5,696 nucleotides of DNA from Rhodobiaceae bacterium (GCA_002401305.2 NVSO02000023.1:1-5696); one strand, 5' to 3'. Positions 1 through 5,696 are shown, numbered from the stretch's first letter. Translations and numbers: made by a program. The notes: generated from the sequence alone by a model not told the origin.

Positions 1-389
1 AAAATATCTCTCATCTTTTGTTTAGCACGCTCCAACCGCGTCGGGGCAATGTCGGCTTGGTCCATGCTGAGAGAAAGGTCCACGACAAAAACCAAGGGGG
101 CTTGGTCTTGAATGAAGGGGGACACTGATTGACGCCACGTTGGACCTGCCATCGCGATGCTGGAGAGAAGGGCCACAAAGATCAGCATCGTTGTGGGGCG
201 TAAAAACTTCGCAAGCCCCATTCCCGACACAAGATGGGGCAGGAGGTGTGGGGAAATGAAACCCGTCCAAAGGTGCAGGGGATGTGCCCCTCGCATCACG
301 TAGAGAGCGGCGGTTAACGCGGGTATACACGCAAGCAACCACCAGGGGCGCAGGAAATGAAAATTGTCGATGAAGCCAGCGTCAAACAT
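1..389 (-). CDS. BatB-like VWA-domain membrane protein, N-terminal 129 residues (runs off left edge)
   Basis: Reading from an ATG at 389 gives an open frame to the window edge. Residues 10-20 (FHFLRPWWLLA) begin a first membrane segment (about 14-31). A second membrane segment covers about 64-82 and ends in MAGPTW, a typical lead-in to the VWA domain of BatB-type proteins. The VWA domain opens at about 98, with a complete metal-ion-dependent adhesion site start D104-x-S106-x-S108 (DLSLS), followed by PTRLERAK, which is conserved in this family. In related operons this gene encodes a VWA domain facing the periplasm, often followed by TPR repeats; that part lies outside the window. The start overlaps the stop of the preceding BatA-like gene by 8 nt (ATGTTTGA), and a run of six G lies 5 nt upstream of the ATG. 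A 106-residue open frame at 22-342 on the same strand is an out-of-frame shadow of this gene. The family call is firm; the full domain layout is unknown. Confidence 0.88.
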   Translation of the reverse strand, partial: MFDAGFIDNFHFLRPWWLLACIPALTAALYVMRGAHPLHLWTGFISPHLLPHLVSGMGLAKFLRPTTMLIFVALLSSIAMAGPTWRQSVSPFIQDQAPLVFVVDLSLSMDQADIAPTRLERAKQKMRDI

Positions 390-1410
390 TTTCTCCCCCC
401 TTCTTGGTTTGCTCTCGGCGCCATAAGGACCATGCGAGCATCAGGCTGAAGAAAATGGCGTTGAGTAGAATGCTTGCCCCGAAGAAATAGGCGAAGAGAT
501 CGCGGCGCGGGGCAAAGGTGATGGTTTCATATTCCGCAGGTTCTAATGCCTCAATCTGACTGTAGACATCTGCCAGTTCTGTTTGGTTCATGGCCAGATA
601 GGCCCGCCCGCCCGTGATGCTGGCGATCTGGGCGAGCGTCTCAAGATCCAATGCGTCTTGGTCCAAACTTTCAAGGCTGCCAATGGCAATCGCGTAAATG
701 CGAATATTTTGTGCTTTGGCGATACGGGCCGCTTCTAACGGTGGCACTTTGCTGTCGGTGTCATTGCCATCAGTCACCACAATCAACACTTTATGGGCAC
801 TGGTTGAGGCGCTGAAGAGTTTGATCCCTAGGCCAATCGCGTCCCCAAACCGCGTTTTGGGTCCTGCCATCCCCACTTCGGTTTCAGCCAGCAAGGTCAT
901 CCATGTTTTGAGGTCTGCCGTAAAAGGCGCTTGCAGGTAGGGCGCAGAGCCAAACACAATAAGGCCGAGACGGTCGCCTGCGCGTGACCTGGCAAAGGTT
1001 TCCAACACGCTTTTTGCGCCGTCCAGTCGAGAAATTAGGCTCGCATCGTCTGCAGAACCTTCGACCACAGTGGGTAGAAAATCTTTGGTTTCCATGGAAC
1101 CGGAAAGGTCCACCGCCACCATCAGATCGCGCGCAGTTTTTTCTTGCACAACCGGCGTGCCAATCCAGACGGGCCGGGCTAAGGCTGAGACTAACAAACA
1201 CCACGCCACGCCCAAGAAGATCTTTTGAACCCAAGAGCGTGCGGGCATAGCCACCCCGTCTTGCGGTACCTCTGACGAAATGGCCACTACACGCTCAAAG
1301 AACGGCACCCGAACGGACGCGCGACGCTCTTTGTAGGCCGGTAAAAACCAATAGGCTGCGATGGGCAGAAGAAGAGCTAGGAACATCCACGGCTGAGCAA
1401 ACTCAAACAT
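382..1410 (-). CDS. BatA-like VWA-domain membrane protein
   Basis: This 342-residue protein is about the usual length for BatA-type proteins. The N-terminal segment (FAQPWMFLALLLPIAAYWFLP, about 4-24) is the hydrophobic BatA N-terminal region. A second membrane helix lies at about 63-80. The VWA domain spans about 95-290 and carries a complete metal site: D101-x-S103-x-S105 (DLSGS), a likely threonine at T186 (GPKTRFGDAIG) and D214 (VVTDGND). A C-terminal membrane helix lies at about 305-327, followed by a basic tail (WRREQTKKGG). This layout places the VWA domain in the periplasm between membrane helices, where it can bind a partner through the metal site. It overlaps the upstream DUF4381 gene and the downstream VWA gene by 8 nt each, so the three are probably made together in fixed ratio. 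In characterised relatives such proteins work with a MoxR ATPase in envelope stress tolerance or enzyme maturation. The specific client here is not known. Confidence 0.93.
   Translation of the reverse strand: MFEFAQPWMFLALLLPIAAYWFLPAYKERRASVRVPFFERVVAISSEVPQDGVAMPARSWVQKIFLGVAWCLLVSALARPVWIGTPVVQEKTARDLMVAVDLSGSMETKDFLPTVVEGSADDASLISRLDGAKSVLETFARSRAGDRLGLIVFGSAPYLQAPFTADLKTWMTLLAETEVGMAGPKTRFGDAIGLGIKLFSASTSAHKVLIVVTDGNDTDSKVPPLEAARIAKAQNIRIYAIAIGSLESLDQDALDLETLAQIASITGGRAYLAMNQTELADVYSQIEALEPAEYETITFAPRRDLFAYFFGASILLNAIFFSLMLAWSLWRREQTKKGGENV
390..402 (-). promoter_or_regulatory. Shine-Dalgarno for the BatB-like gene, inside the end of the upstream gene
   Basis: On the minus strand AAGGGGGGAG precedes the ATG at 389, with 5 nt between the G run and the start. 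It is encoded by the Lys-Gly-Gly-Glu codons at the end of the BatA-like gene. This supports the ATG at 389 and translational coupling. Confidence 0.6.
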
Positions 1411-1963
1411 GTGTGCCCCCAGACTTGTCCACCGAGCTTTGTGTCGGTTGAGGCTTGTGCTCGGCCACCCACGCCTTAGCCGCGTGGATCACAGCTTGGG
1501 CTTCTTGCTCCGAAATCGCGCGGGCGGATGGCGGTCTATATGTCAAGTCATAGAGCACCTGAAAGGTCTGCTCTGACCAGAGCGGTGTTTGGGTTGTCGC
1601 GTTGAGAAACACCCGCCAGCGCTCCCCGGAGACCGCTACAACATTGCGACGGGGAAAAGCGTGGAGTGCTGTTGCACGCAAAATCTCTGGCAAAGCTTGG
1701 AGATGAATATGCCAGTTCTGCGTAAACCGTTCGTCCGTTACCTCAAGAGCCTCAAGGGCCGCGACGGCGTGGCGCCGATAGGCATTACGGTTCCATTTTT
1801 TGCGTATGTGATAGACCACAGCGCCCCCAACAAGGAGCAAGGCGCCCACCAAGAACCACCAACCGGGGCCCTGCGGCATGGCACTGATGGCGGCAGGACT
1901 GGAAATTTCTTCCAATCCTTTGAGGGCATAATTACCGAAGATTTTGGGGAACTCTAATGCCAT
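1403..1963 (-). CDS. DUF4381 family single-pass membrane protein
   Basis: This is a 186-residue protein with one membrane helix at about 34-53, introduced by PGWWFLVGALLL, the characteristic start of DUF4381 proteins. A basic segment follows (HIRKKWNRNAYRRHA, 52-66), predicting that the C-terminal part is cytoplasmic. The cytoplasmic part contains family-typical stretches: LPEILRATALHAFPRR (91-106), VSGERWRVFLN (111-121) and LTYRPP (140-145). The family has no established biochemical activity. It occurs almost always between a DUF58 gene and BatA-like VWA genes, so a linker or scaffold role between cytosolic and membrane parts is a reasonable inference. The start lies 7 nt after the DUF58 stop, with GAGGGG overlapping that stop. 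The next in-frame Met (residue 29) would cut into the lead-up to the membrane helix, so ATG 1963 is preferred. Confidence 0.9.
   Translation of the reverse strand: MALEFPKIFGNYALKGLEEISSPAAISAMPQGPGWWFLVGALLLVGGAVVYHIRKKWNRNAYRRHAVAALEALEVTDERFTQNWHIHLQALPEILRATALHAFPRRNVVAVSGERWRVFLNATTQTPLWSEQTFQVLYDLTYRPPSARAISEQEAQAVIHAAKAWVAEHKPQPTQSSVDKSGGTHV
1411..1422 (-). promoter_or_regulatory. Shine-Dalgarno for the BatA-like gene, inside the end of the DUF4381 gene
   Basis: On the minus strand GGGGGCACAC leads directly into the ATG at 1410, with a G5 run and 5 nt of spacing. It is encoded by the final Gly-Gly-Thr-His codons of the DUF4381 gene. Spacing and layout match the next junction downstream, which supports both starts. 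Confidence 0.5.
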
Positions 1964-1970
1964 GCGCCCC

Positions 1971-2915
1971 TCATCGTTTCATCTTGCGGTGACCAAAGGC
2001 CTGACGCAATTGAGGTGCTACTTCTTGGGCAGTACTTATGGGGACAACCGCGACGCCATGTTTGGCCAAGTCTTGCGAAATGGCTTTAGTGCGCGTTTCA
2101 AATGAGCGTGCGAACTCGGTCCGCAGCTTTGGCTTTGAGGCGTCTAACTCCATTTGCAAGACCCCATCACTCACCGGCATCTGGCCTTGGGTTGGCAATT
2201 GGGCTTCAAGGGGATCGACAACATGCAACACGACAAGATCATTGTGCTGGGCTAGACCCGTCGCTGTTTTGTAGGATTGCGCACTCCAGCCCGACAAGTC
2301 AGTGATCAAAACAATCAATTGGTCATGGGTGGTGAGACGACCGGCCTCTTGAAGCGCGTGGGCCATTTGACAGGGTGTGGTTGCGGGGGGAGACGAGAGG
2401 GATAAAGCTTGATTGGTCTTTTCGATGCCTCGCAGGAAGGCCACAAGCGTGCTTTGCAGATGGTGTGGTTTATATTCTTGCAGGCCCTCGTCGCCAAACA
2501 CAATGCCGCCCACCCTGTCGCCTTCGCTGATCATACGCCATGCGATTAGGGCGGCGCACTCGGCGGCGGTCACAGACTTCATTTGGCGTTGGCTGCCAAA
2601 GAACATCGACGTGCGCTGATCTACGAGCAAAAGGGATGCGCGTTCTTTTTCTTCTGTGTAAGACCGCACAAAGGGTTTGCGCATGCGATTGGTCACTTTC
2701 CAATCGATGTTGCGAATATCGTCGCCCATTTGATATTGGCGCAATTCTTCGAAGTTTAAACCGCGACCCCGTAGACGTGCAGCGTAGCGTCCATGCAGCG
2801 GATTGCGCATCAATTGGCGCGGATGAAATGAAAACCCTCGCGCCTCAAACCGCAGTGCCAGAAGGGCCTTCAAATTGGTATAGGCACCAGAGGAATTGGT
2901 CTTATTGTGTGTCAT
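1971..2915 (-). CDS. DUF58 domain protein (VWA-like fold), cytosolic partner of MoxR
   Basis: This is a 314-residue soluble protein with no predicted membrane helix, unlike the longer DUF58 proteins that carry two N-terminal helices. The DUF58 signature is complete: GRGLNFEELRQYQMGDDIR (50-68) followed by NIDWKVTNRMRKPFVRSYTEEKE. The C-terminal half has a VWA-like fold, with strands around LLLVDQRTSMFFGS (95-108), GDRVGGIVFGD (132-142) and LIVLITDLSG (200-209). The first metal motif is degenerate: D99-x-R101-x-S103 lacks the middle serine, while D206 is present. DUF58 genes nearly always follow moxR. Here the gap to moxR is 62 nt, with no terminator visible, and the gene has its own strong Shine-Dalgarno. 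Likely role: adaptor or substrate-binding partner of the AAA+ ATPase. This is inferred from gene order and fold, since the family's mechanism is not established. Confidence 0.93.
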   Translation of the reverse strand: MTHNKTNSSGAYTNLKALLALRFEARGFSFHPRQLMRNPLHGRYAARLRGRGLNFEELRQYQMGDDIRNIDWKVTNRMRKPFVRSYTEEKERASLLLVDQRTSMFFGSQRQMKSVTAAECAALIAWRMISEGDRVGGIVFGDEGLQEYKPHHLQSTLVAFLRGIEKTNQALSLSSPPATTPCQMAHALQEAGRLTTHDQLIVLITDLSGWSAQSYKTATGLAQHNDLVVLHVVDPLEAQLPTQGQMPVSDGVLQMELDASKPKLRTEFARSFETRTKAISQDLAKHGVAVVPISTAQEVAPQLRQAFGHRKMKR

Positions 2916-2920
2916 TGACT

Positions 2921-2930
2921 ATTCCTCCCT
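2921..2930 (-). promoter_or_regulatory. Strong Shine-Dalgarno for the DUF58 gene
   Basis: On the minus strand AGGGAGGAAT lies with its GGGAGG core 8 nt before the ATG at 2915. It is the best ribosome binding site within the operon and fixes the DUF58 start. Confidence 0.75.
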
Positions 2931-2977
2931 TTCTGCTGCGTGCTTGTTTGACTATCGAGCGCTCAGAAAATTCATGT

Positions 2978-3943
2978 TCAAGCGACCGCGACATGCGCCA
3001 ATAGCTCGGCGACGGCGTCATCGGAGGTGATGCCATCGGCCAGCGCCTCATAGGTTAGAATGAGGCGGTGACGCAGGACAGCGGTTGCAACTGCACGCAC
3101 ATCATCTGGATCGACAAAATCGCGTCCATCCAACCAAGCGTGGGCTCTGGCACAAATGTCCAATGCGATTGTCGCACGCGGGCTTGAGCCCACCTCTATC
3201 CAATTTTGAAGTTTGTCGTTTTGGCGTCCCCGCTCCCGTGTCGCCATGATGAGGGCGGCAATGTAGTGATCGACATTTGGGGACACATGAACCGAGTGGA
3301 CCTGTGCACGCGCATCAAACACGGCTTGCTCATCCACCGTCACATCTGGAACGAAGGGGGAGCCGGCTTCTTCCTTGCGCATCAGCGCGATGATTTTGAG
3401 CTCTCCCTCAAAGTCTGGATATCCCAATGAGACCTTGAGCAGAAAACGATCCATCTGCGCTTCGGGAAGCGGATAGGTGCCTTCTTGCTCAATCGGGTTT
3501 TGGGTTGCCAACACCATGAAGAGATCTGGCAGAGGATATGTTTTCCCGGCAACCGTGATTTGTCGCTCACCCATCGCTTCTAAAAGAGCGGATTGCACTT
3601 TGGCCGGCGCTCGGTTGATTTCATCTGCCAGCACGAGATTGTTAAAGAGCGGCCCGGGCTGAAAAGTCAGCTTATCGCCCTGCCCATCGTCGCGGTAAAT
3701 CTCCGTGCCCGTCACGTCGGAGGGCAAGAGGTCTGGTGTAAATTGAATGCGGCCTAGGCTGGCGGACAAAGCGCTGGACAGCACCTTAATGGCGCGTGTT
3801 TTTGCTGTTCCGGGCAAACCTTCCAACAAGACGTTTCCGTTGGCAAGCAGCGCGATCAACAGAAAGTGGACCAGCTCCTCCTGACCAATGATGGCTGCGT
3901 TGAGATTTTTCTCAATCGAATGGAAGGCGGCTCTGGCGTCCAT
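2978..3943 (-). CDS. moxR: MoxR family AAA+ ATPase
   Basis: This is a 321-residue cytosolic ATPase, the normal length for MoxR proteins. Motifs visible in order are Walker A GLPGTAKT (43-49 region), Walker B LVLADEIN (103-110) followed by RAPAKVQSALLEAMGERQ, sensor 1 ATQNP (146-150, N149), the MoxR hallmark QEGTYPLPEAQMDRF (153-167) with a likely arginine finger at R166, and sensor 2 GSSPRA (253-257, R256). All catalytic elements look intact. MoxR ATPases form ring hexamers and act with VWA-domain partners as chaperones for assembly or cofactor insertion into enzymes; this is known for the family, not shown here. It is the first gene of the five-gene unit. The ATG at 3943 lies three codons after an in-frame TAG, so no longer form is possible. 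No clear Shine-Dalgarno precedes it. The order MoxR-DUF58-DUF4381-VWA-VWA matches Bat-type clusters of proteobacteria. Confidence 0.96.
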   Translation of the reverse strand: MDARAAFHSIEKNLNAAIIGQEELVHFLLIALLANGNVLLEGLPGTAKTRAIKVLSSALSASLGRIQFTPDLLPSDVTGTEIYRDDGQGDKLTFQPGPLFNNLVLADEINRAPAKVQSALLEAMGERQITVAGKTYPLPDLFMVLATQNPIEQEGTYPLPEAQMDRFLLKVSLGYPDFEGELKIIALMRKEEAGSPFVPDVTVDEQAVFDARAQVHSVHVSPNVDHYIAALIMATRERGRQNDKLQNWIEVGSSPRATIALDICARAHAWLDGRDFVDPDDVRAVATAVLRHRLILTYEALADGITSDDAVAELLAHVAVA

Positions 3944-3957
3944 GAGATGCTACTTTG

Positions 3958-3971
3958 ATTTGATTTCAAAT
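3958..3971. repeat. Inverted repeat ATTTGA-TT-TCAAAT upstream of moxR
   Basis: This perfect 6-bp inverted repeat around a 2-nt centre lies 14 nt upstream of the moxR ATG, where the ribosome binding site would be expected. It could be an operator half of the second unit's leader or chance in an AT-rich stretch. No family of regulator can be named. Confidence 0.4.
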
Positions 3972-3975
3972 AGTG

Positions 3976-3992
3976 GTCACGCCCATCGTGAC
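3976..3992. repeat. Inverted repeat GTCACG-CCCAT-CGTGAC upstream of moxR
   Basis: This perfect 6-bp inverted repeat with a 5-nt spacer lies between the sulfatase terminator and the moxR start. It has no following T run in the minus direction, so it is not a terminator itself. Its position suits a regulator site near the moxR promoter, which I could not identify by hexamers. Confidence 0.4.
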
Positions 3993-4031
3993 ATAAGAAA
4001 TGCCCCCGTCCAACTGTGTTGAACGAGGGCA
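3993..4031 (-). terminator. Intrinsic terminator of the sulfatase gene
   Basis: It starts 15 nt after the sulfatase stop. The arms at 4019-4031 and 4001-4013 form a 13-bp stem with a 5-nt loop (CACAG in the transcript). In the minus-strand RNA all 13 positions pair, two of them as G-U wobbles. Read from the plus strand those two positions become C-A mismatches, so the hairpin is better in the sulfatase direction. A T-rich tail (TTTCTTAT, 4000-3993) follows. It separates the sulfatase transcript from the moxR operon, although read-through cannot be excluded. Confidence 0.8.
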
Positions 4032-4046
4032 CCCAACGAACCCGTC

Positions 4047-5618
4047 TTATTGTTTTTTCTGGCGCGCTGAATTGGCTTCCAACATGTTCATGAACTTTTC
4101 AAAGTCCTGATCAATCGTGAAGGAGGCTGGACGCTGACTTGGTGGATACGCCACAAATGTGCTCAAGAACTGACGCAAAGCACCTGCCCCTTGGAAAATG
4201 CGCGGTCCGCGGTCTGCCCACCATTCGTTATAGGCATTGGAGTCTGTATCTGCCCGCTCGAATGGATCCCGACGTAGATTGAAGAGTTTCGGGATGCGCA
4301 AGAAGACAAAGGGCTCGCGCCATACATCAAAACGATGTGCCCGTTGCTCGGCAAAGACTGTTTTCCAATCTCCAACACGCACGCCAACTGGCTTGCCGTC
4401 ATCGCTGAAGTAGAAAAACTCGTTACGAGGACCTTTTTTCGCTTTGCCTTTTAGGTAGGGCACAAAATTGTATCCATCCAGCATGGCTTTATAGGTCGTG
4501 TCGCCAATCTTCTTCCCTTTGAGCAAATCTTTCTTGATGTTTGCATCACCGGCGACCGCCATAAATGTCGGTGTCCAGTCAAGGTGCGAAATGATTGTGT
4601 TGGAGATGGTTCCTGGTTTCACTTTACCGGGCCAACGCACCATCATTGGAACGCGGAAGCCGCCTTCCCAATTGGTGTTCTTCTCGCTGCGGAACGGTGT
4701 AATCGCAGCATCAGGCCATGTGTTGAAGTGAGGGCCATTGTCTGTTGTGTACAAAACAATGGTGTTGTCGGCGATGCCTAGCTCGTCCAATTTGTCGAGT
4801 AGTTGACCGACATGATCATCATGCTCCAACATCGCATCATTGTAGAAGCCTTGACCTGAACGGCCCATCGATTCTGGTTTGGTGTGCGTGCGAAAGTGCA
4901 TGCGGGTTGAGTTATACCAAACAAGGAACGGCTTATCATTGTCTACGGATTTATCCATGAACTTGATCGCTGCGTTCACAGTTTCTTCGTCCACTGTTTC
5001 CATCCGCTTGCGGGTCAGGGCACCGGTATCTTCGACGCGACCATCCGCATAAGAGTGGATGACACCGCGAGGTCCCATCTTCTCGCGAAAGCCCGGTGTC
5101 TGTGGGTAATCTTCGTGCTCAGGCTCTTCTTCTGCATTCAAGTGATACAGATTGCCAAAGAATTCATCGAAACCGTGGTTGGTTGGCAAAAACTCGTCTT
5201 TGTCGCCCAGATGGTTTTTCCCGAATTGACCGGTAGCGTAGCCCAGTGGTTTGATCATTTCTGCCAAAGTTGGGTCGCTGGCTTGAAGGCCTTTTTCGGC
5301 GCCCGGCAAACCAACTTTCGTCAAGCCTGTGCGCAGAGGGTGCTGACCAGTGATGAAGGCTGACCGCGCGGCTGTGCAGCTTTGCTCGCCGTAGGAGTCC
5401 GTAAATAACATACCCTCAGCCGCGATGCGGTCGATGTTTGGCGTTTTGTAGCCCATCAATCCACGGCTATACTCACTGATATTTGTAATACCGATGTCAT
5501 CGCCCATAATGATGAGAATGTTTGGCTTGCTTGCTGCCTGGGCTGTGCCCGTGAGCGCTAAACCCATCGCACAAGTGGCAATAAGCAAGCTCGTTGCCCT
5601 ACTCAAAATCTTGATCAT
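4047..5618 (-). CDS. Exported arylsulfatase-like sulfatase (formylglycine type)
   Basis: This 523-residue enzyme would hydrolyse sulfate esters in the periplasm or outside the cell. Residues 1-28 form a Sec signal peptide (basic start, hydrophobic 9-24, AQA cleavage site before ASKPN). The sulfatase domain begins with NILIIMGDDIG (33-43; metal ligands D40 and D41). The formylglycine site is C81-T-A-A-R85 within QSCTAARSAFITGQ; C81 must be oxidised by a sulfatase maturation enzyme. Further active-site candidates are K134 and H136 (FGKNHLGD; the usual W is N), H241, D293-N294 (TTDNG) and K313 before EGGFRVP (318-324). The C-terminal part carries LRIPKLFNLRRDPFERAD (440-457), typical of this arylsulfatase group. 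Length and motifs indicate an intact enzyme; the substrate cannot be read from sequence. The start is fixed by a strong Shine-Dalgarno. No maturase or sulfate ester transporter is present in the window. The gene ends in its own terminator, ahead of the moxR operon. Confidence 0.95.
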   Translation of the reverse strand: MIKILSRATSLLIATCAMGLALTGTAQAASKPNILIIMGDDIGITNISEYSRGLMGYKTPNIDRIAAEGMLFTDSYGEQSCTAARSAFITGQHPLRTGLTKVGLPGAEKGLQASDPTLAEMIKPLGYATGQFGKNHLGDKDEFLPTNHGFDEFFGNLYHLNAEEEPEHEDYPQTPGFREKMGPRGVIHSYADGRVEDTGALTRKRMETVDEETVNAAIKFMDKSVDNDKPFLVWYNSTRMHFRTHTKPESMGRSGQGFYNDAMLEHDDHVGQLLDKLDELGIADNTIVLYTTDNGPHFNTWPDAAITPFRSEKNTNWEGGFRVPMMVRWPGKVKPGTISNTIISHLDWTPTFMAVAGDANIKKDLLKGKKIGDTTYKAMLDGYNFVPYLKGKAKKGPRNEFFYFSDDGKPVGVRVGDWKTVFAEQRAHRFDVWREPFVFLRIPKLFNLRRDPFERADTDSNAYNEWWADRGPRIFQGAGALRQFLSTFVAYPPSQRPASFTIDQDFEKFMNMLEANSARQKKQ

Positions 5619-5622
5619 CAGG

Positions 5623-5630
5623 CCCTCCTA
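5623..5630 (-). promoter_or_regulatory. Strong Shine-Dalgarno for the sulfatase gene
   Basis: On the minus strand TAGGAGGG lies 4 nt before the ATG at 5618, with the GGAGG core 5 nt away. It supports this start, which also gives a complete signal peptide. Confidence 0.8.
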
Positions 5631-5696
5631 CTATTCATAAAATTGATAAAGCTAATTTATTTCAGTTATTTCAACAAGTTAGCTGTGTAACTTAGG
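5631..5696 (-). promoter_or_regulatory. AT-rich leader/promoter region of the sulfatase gene
   Basis: The 66 bases upstream of the ribosome binding site are clearly richer in A and T than the genes and contain no coding sequence. TTGAAA (minus strand, about 5673-5668) with CTTTAT 17 nt downstream is a possible but weak -35/-10 pair. The region probably carries the promoter, but the exact elements are not secure and it may extend beyond the window. Confidence 0.35.
5676..5693. repeat. Inverted repeat AAGTTA-GCTGTG-TAACTT upstream of the sulfatase gene
   Basis: This perfect 6-bp inverted repeat with a 6-nt spacer lies 57 nt upstream of the sulfatase ATG, at or just upstream of the candidate -35 element. 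The size and spacing suit a dimeric repressor or activator site. The regulator is unknown and no regulator gene is in the window. Confidence 0.45.

Noticed and set aside
22..342. 106-residue open frame on the minus strand
   Set aside because: It is out of frame with the BatB-like gene that covers the same bases, has no domain character and is rich in Pro, Ser and Arg as expected for a shadow frame.
2915..2955. 8-bp direct repeat TTGACTAT (2915-2922 and 2948-2955) and the palindrome GAGCGCTC (2957-2964) between moxR and DUF58
   Set aside because: They are short, one copy overlaps the DUF58 start codon, and nothing else supports a promoter or terminator in this 62-nt gap; chance is sufficient.
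2540..3004. 154-residue plus-strand open frame antisense to DUF58
   Set aside because: It lies opposite a strongly supported gene, has a Cys/Arg-rich composition, and no ribosome binding site or family likeness was seen.
5055..5363. 102-residue plus-strand open frame with a hydrophobic stretch
   Set aside because: It is antisense to the conserved sulfatase core; the hydrophobic stretch is the complement of conserved sulfatase codons.
5560..5618. Possible lipoprotein signal around C16 (IATC) of the sulfatase
   Set aside because: Thr at the position before Cys is atypical for a lipobox and the hydrophobic segment continues past it to a good AQA cleavage site, so a Sec signal peptide fits better.
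1..5696. CRISPR array, tRNA or rRNA genes, insertion sequence, attachment site
   Set aside because: No spaced repeats, cloverleaf-like segments, transposase motifs or terminal repeats were seen; the window is almost fully occupied by six protein-coding genes.

Overview
The window shows one face of a Gram-negative, probably proteobacterial, chromosome. The base composition is near half GC. Every gene I can support lies on the minus strand, so transcription runs from high to low coordinates. The organism assignment rests on the family types (an exported Cys-type sulfatase and a MoxR/DUF58/DUF4381/VWA cluster of the kind common in marine proteobacteria). It is an inference, not a taxonomic identification.

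Right part (4047-5696): an exported sulfatase of the alkaline-phosphatase superfamily. It has a Sec signal peptide, a cysteine-type formylglycine motif (CTAAR), a strong Shine-Dalgarno, an AT-rich leader with an 18-bp inverted repeat, and a convincing intrinsic terminator (3993-4031) just after its stop codon. A 103-bp intergenic stretch then leads to the second unit and holds the terminator plus two small inverted repeats.

Left part (1-3943): a compact operon in the order MoxR-type AAA+ ATPase, DUF58 protein, DUF4381 membrane protein, BatA-like VWA membrane protein, and a second VWA protein (BatB-like). The last gene runs off the left edge, with only its first 129 residues present. The gaps shrink along the operon: 62 nt, then 7 nt, then two successive 8-nt overlaps with the identical sequence ATGTTTGA. 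This points to tight translational coupling of the membrane components.

How the genes may work together: MoxR ATPases with VWA partners are known as chaperone-like or metal-insertion/maturation machines for envelope or periplasmic enzymes and complexes. Here the cytosolic ATPase and DUF58 protein would act with three membrane-anchored partners. The adjacent exported sulfatase is a possible client, but the terminator between the units means only co-location is shown, not co-transcription. The core genes are recognisable members of known families. The parts worth a second look are the sulfatase association, the duplicated coupling junction and the inverted repeats in both leaders.
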